From the NCBI GenBank assembly GCA_034189225.1, contig JAXHVL010000164.1, positions 1 through 26,000 on the forward strand: a stretch of 26,000 nt of DNA, read 5' to 3'. The position numbers and the translations under genes were made by a program. Each line of letters starts with the position of its first letter. Within the stretch, counting starts at the first letter, position 1. Of this stretch, positions 23,492 to 26,000 are shown piece by piece. Under the pieces are notes generated by a model. That model was not told the origin of the DNA. It searched no databases and was given only the letters and a program-made list of their open reading frames with translations. The stretch comes from JAXHTY01 sp034189225. Lineage in GTDB: Bacteria; Desulfobacterota; Desulfobacteria; Desulfobacterales; Desulfosudaceae.

Positions 23492-24334
23492 ATGATCGAC
23501 TACAACAGGTCCGTCAGAGAGCTGATCCAGATCCGTACCTCATCCAGGACCCATACCGGCGAGGCCATTGCCGCCGAGGATATGGGGGTGTTGGCGGACG
23601 CCTGCGCCCGCCTGGACCGGGGACTGCTGGGGGAGCCGAGCCGGTTTCAGGTGCTGGAAAGACCGTTTGTCAAGGGGGAAAAAGTCAGGTTGGGCAATTA
23701 CGGGTTGCAAAAAAATCCCCGGTATTTCTTTGTTGGAGCGGTTAACGCCTCGGAAATGGCCAATGAAAGTTATGGTTATCTGCTGGAGCAGTTGGTGCTC
23801 AAGGCCACGGAGCTGGGACTGGGCACCTGCTGGATCGGGTTTTTTGATCCCGCCTTTTTTCATGATTTTCAGGTGACCACAGGAGAACGGTTCCCCGCCA
23901 CCTGTACGGTGGGGCATGCCGCCGACCGTCGTCTTTTTGAAAAGGTCAGCCGGGCGGCTGTCCGCGCCCACAAGCGCAAAAGCCGGGAATCCCTGTTTTT
24001 TGAAAGCGATTTCACCACACCCGTGGTGTTGGCAGATGAATCCCCTTACAGCCAAATGCTGGAAATGGTCAGGCGCGCCCCTTCGGCGGGCAATTCACAG
24101 CCCTGGCGGATCATTCGGGACAAGGAAGCATCAGCCTTTCATTTTTACAGGACCAAAGCCAGCCGCATTTACCACCGGTTCGGGCTTCACAATGTGGACA
24201 TGGGGATCGCTATGTGCCATTTCGAACTCATGGGGAGGGAAATGGGTGTTACAGGCGCCTGGCAGCGCCGGGAGCCGGCCGGGATTCAGCCGCCGGCCGA
24301 TACCTTTTATACCATGAGCTGGATTACGGATTAG
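23492..24334 (+). CDS. Nitroreductase-family protein
   Basis: A probable FMN-dependent oxidoreductase of the nitroreductase fold, 280 residues. The sequence looks like the TM1586-type group, where two similar halves form one chain. RTSSRTHTGEAI near the N-terminus and the later RRAPSAGNSQPWRI correspond to the two FMN contact regions, and LGLGTCWIGFF is the typical central strand. The ATG follows GAGGGGGAAAAG. No partner or substrate is evident. The stop TAG is followed immediately by a family A fragment (GGCTTCGTAAAAAGC). Confidence 0.85.
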   Translation: MIDYNRSVRELIQIRTSSRTHTGEAIAAEDMGVLADACARLDRGLLGEPSRFQVLERPFVKGEKVRLGNYGLQKNPRYFFVGAVNASEMANESYGYLLEQLVLKATELGLGTCWIGFFDPAFFHDFQVTTGERFPATCTVGHAADRRLFEKVSRAAVRAHKRKSRESLFFESDFTTPVVLADESPYSQMLEMVRRAPSAGNSQPWRIIRDKEASAFHFYRTKASRIYHRFGLHNVDMGIAMCHFELMGREMGVTGAWQRREPAGIQPPADTFYTMSWITD

Positions 24335-24391
24335 GGCTTCGTAAAAAGCTTCCAACCCCGCCGCGGCGGTATTAATGCAGAAAGGAACTTC
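24335..24391 (-). repeat. Family A fragment
   Basis: GGCTTCGTAAAAAGCTTCCA, a CCGCCGCGGCGG palindrome and GCAGAAAGGAACTT match the right end of family A. It begins at the base after the nitroreductase stop codon. Confidence 0.7.
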
Positions 24392-24458
24392 GGGCCGGTG
24401 GCATCATTTTTTGCCGTCATTGATTATTGATTAAATATCCGTACTTTATATTTGTTAT

Positions 24459-24531
24459 CCTCTCGCCAAGCCGCCAAGATCGCCAAGAATATTCTTTTCA
24501 TTCTCTGCGGTCTTTGCGTCTTAGCGAGAGG
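24459..24531. repeat. Palindrome with CGCCAAG units
   Basis: CCTCTCGC at 24459 pairs with GCGAGAGG ending at 24531. The arms continue inward for about 30 bp with few mismatches (CCAAGCCGCCAAGATCGCC against the complement of TGCGGTCTTTGCGTCTTAG). It resembles a CGC-AAG-rich repeat seen in other bacteria. Non-coding. Confidence 0.6.
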
Positions 24532-24556
24532 CAACTTTTTCTCAAATTGGCAAATT

Positions 24557-24911
24557 AAGTTCCTTGGAAGCGCCCAGCGGCACGCGCGGCGTTTTTGCAG
24601 AAAGTAACGTGGGCTTGGATCGACTTTTTTTTCCGTGATTGCTTTTTATCCATACTTTTCTTTGCTCGCCCAAAGAAGATGTACTCGTAAAAAGTCAATT
24701 TTGGGACGGCAAAGTAAAAAGTTCAAGTTCGAGGCGCGCAAATCTCGAGGAATGGAGCGTACTTAGTTGTACGTGACATGACGAGAGATGCAGCGCAACA
24801 AAGAAATTGGACTTTTTACGAAGCCGTCAAAGAAAAGTATGCAAAAGAAAGGGCGCCCCGCAGCCTTCGGCTGCGCTGCAAGGGGCGAGGCACGTGTTGC
24901 TGTTCAGTTTT
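24557..24911 (-). repeat. Family A copy A3, deleted and interrupted by B3
   Basis: Reading the minus-strand version of A, the first part (24557-24677) runs from TTCCTTGGAAG through GCTTGGATCGACTTTTTT to TTTGCTCGCCCAAAGAA. Element B3 then interrupts. The second part (24829-24911) continues AAAGAAAAGTATGCAAAAGA to CACGTGTTGCTGTTCAGTT. Compared with A2, about 150 bp are missing near GCCTTCGGCTGCGC. The short repeat TCGGCT occurs at both ends of the missing piece in A2, which suggests a deletion by short homology. Confidence 0.8.
24678..24828 (+). repeat. Palindromic element B3 with 6-bp target duplication
   Basis: A 151-bp element with ends GATGTACTCGTAAAAAGTC and GACTTTTTACGAAGCCGTC (15 of 19 complementary). 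AAAGAA stands on both sides (24672-24677 and 24829-24834). Removing the element and one AAAGAA restores the uninterrupted family A sequence seen at 7740-7830 (reverse complement). This is the clearest insertion event in the window. Frames inside the element are artefacts of the repeat. Confidence 0.88.
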
Positions 24912-24979
24912 ACCGCGGAGGCGCAACGCGAGATCAATCGCTACGTTCTCTGCGCCTCAGCGGTGAATCTCTCCGTGCG

Positions 24980-25729
24980 CTATCCGGCTGACTGGTCTTT
25001 CTCGTCTTTTTGCTGTTCGTTGAGGACCTCAAGCAGTTCCACTTCGAAAATCAGGACTTCGTTGGGACCGATATTCTGACCGGCGCCCTGTTGCCCGTAA
25101 GCGAGTTCGGCGGGAATAAACAGCTTGTACTTGCCGCCTTCCTTCATCAGTTGAATACCTTCGGTCCAGCCCTTGATAACCTTGTCCGCAGCAAAGACGG
25201 CCGGCTCTCCACGGTCATAGGAACTGTCAAAAACGGTACCGTCGATGGTGGTGCCCTTGTAATGGACCTTTACCTTGTCTGTCTTGTCCGGGGATTGGCC
25301 TTGTCCCTTTTCCAGGATTTTATACTGAAGGCCGCTTTCGGTGGTTTTGACGCCTTCTTTCCCTTTGTTTTCTTCAAGAAAGGCCTGGCCTTCTTCCAGG
25401 TTCTTCTGGCCGGCTGCCGCCATCTGCTCCTGCTGTTTGGCCCTGATTTTTTCAGAGAACGCCTGGAGCAGCGGTCTTGCTTCTTCATCCGAAACCAGGA
25501 GGTCTTGGCCCTTGATCTGGTCTTCCATGCCTTTTTGCATCATGGCTACATCGATCTCGTCGCTGATGTTGGCAATGGACCGGGCCATGTTCGCCCCGAT
25601 GATATAACTGACTTTCTCCTTGTCCGTCGTCGGTTCGGCGGGACTTGCCGACTGTTGCCCCTGATTCTGGCACCCTGCAACAAGCGCCAGAAGGCCTGCA
25701 CATACAATTGCTCTTATTAAAGGTTTCAC
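24980..25729 (-). CDS. FKBP-type peptidyl-prolyl isomerase, lipoprotein
   Basis: A protein-folding catalyst anchored in the envelope. The start is a GTG at 25729, with AAAGGAG five bases upstream; an ATG five codons earlier would overlap that ribosome site. The signal peptide ends in the lipobox VAGC, so Cys20 would be lipidated; Gln follows, which favours the outer membrane. About residues 40-140 form the helical dimerisation domain of Mip/FkpA-like proteins (FKBP_N type). The FKBP domain follows (VKVHYKGTTIDGTVFDSSYD, then GEPAVFA and ELAYG) to about residue 237. It has 249 residues. The upstream and downstream regions are repeats. Confidence 0.93.
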   Translation of the reverse strand: MKPLIRAIVCAGLLALVAGCQNQGQQSASPAEPTTDKEKVSYIIGANMARSIANISDEIDVAMMQKGMEDQIKGQDLLVSDEEARPLLQAFSEKIRAKQQEQMAAAGQKNLEEGQAFLEENKGKEGVKTTESGLQYKILEKGQGQSPDKTDKVKVHYKGTTIDGTVFDSSYDRGEPAVFAADKVIKGWTEGIQLMKEGGKYKLFIPAELAYGQQGAGQNIGPNEVLIFEVELLEVLNEQQKDEKDQSAG

Positions 25730-26000
25730 GGGAACTCCTTTCATTTAGCAGGTTAATAAATGATGAATGTAACAGAATCAATAGCCGGGCTCAACAGGTA
25801 TTTCCCATGGAATTCTGCGATGGAGAGAGTTGGAGCTTCGTAAAAAGCTTTCAAACCCGCCGCGGTGTTTTTGCGGGAAATAACGTATTATGGCGGGATC
25901 GAAAGATTGCTTCGCCACTTCTACCTTTTCGTGATCATAATCGACTGCCGTTTGATTAACCACGGAATACACGGAAAGGCACGGAAAAAGGGAGCAAGCT
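25730..26000. other. Gene-free end of the window with repeat fragments
   Basis: No gene is visible. At 25833-25890 a family A fragment (AGCTTCGTAAAAAGCTTTC, then CCGCCGCGG and a TTTTTGCGGGAAATAACG block) is present. From about 25957 the sequence AACCACGGAATACACGGAA matches the repeat at 7459 before copy A2. The window ends inside this sequence. Confidence 0.55.

Noticed and set aside
24459..24531. CRISPR-like repeats (CGCCAAG units)
   Set aside because: The units are about 8-10 bp without spacers and form one palindrome; no cas gene is present.
24678..24828. Transcription terminator
   Set aside because: The palindrome is long (151 bp), recurs at other loci and is flanked by a target duplication, which fits a mobile element better than a terminator.

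Overview
The window looks like part of a chromosome of a Desulfobacterota (deltaproteobacterial) species, most likely one of the Desulfobacterales. This is inferred from the moderate GC content, the order rpmF-fabG-acpP-glyA-dCMP deaminase-nrdR-ribD-ribE-ribBA-ribH-nusB, the PilZ/GGDEF pair and the palindromic intergenic repeats. No rRNA, tRNA, CRISPR array or intact transposase gene was seen.

Positions 1-940 are non-coding and hold repeats. 941-4504 carries a zinc-ribbon PilZ protein, a convergent KamA-family radical SAM aminomutase, 3-methyladenine DNA glycosylase I (tag) and a GT4-type glycosyltransferase. 4666-6378 is recN. 6379-7930 is mostly repeats around a small membrane protein. Then come thiD (minus strand) and an Hsp20 chaperone. 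9404-10530 is a graveyard of repeats with a transposase remnant and a regulator remnant. 10533-12134 is a diguanylate cyclase. 12135-13090 is another decayed zone, with a 41-aa membrane ORF and the tail of a LuxR-type regulator.

13196-22595 is one long plus-strand housekeeping block with short or overlapping junctions: L32, fatty-acid synthesis (fabG, acpP), one-carbon metabolism (glyA), nucleotide metabolism (dCMP deaminase, NrdR), the complete riboflavin/lumazine set (ribD, ribE, ribBA, ribH), nusB, a TrpB2-type tryptophan synthase beta chain and a 92-aa Cys-rich protein of unknown function. A metallo-beta-lactamase-fold hydrolase, a nitroreductase and, on the minus strand, an FKBP-type lipoprotein isomerase close the window.

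The most interesting content lies between the genes. At least five kinds of repeat can be told apart. Family A is a roughly 365-bp hairpin-rich repeat with two near-complete copies and many fragments. Families B, C, D and E are 137-200 bp palindromic, MITE-like elements with different ends; B, C and D share a similar core. X is a roughly 163-bp element present as two inverted copies. One B element (24678-24828) sits inside an A copy and is flanked by a 6-bp duplication; removing the element and one duplicate restores the A sequence as seen at 7740-7830. That is direct sequence evidence that the palindromes have moved, although nothing in the window encodes a transposase for them.
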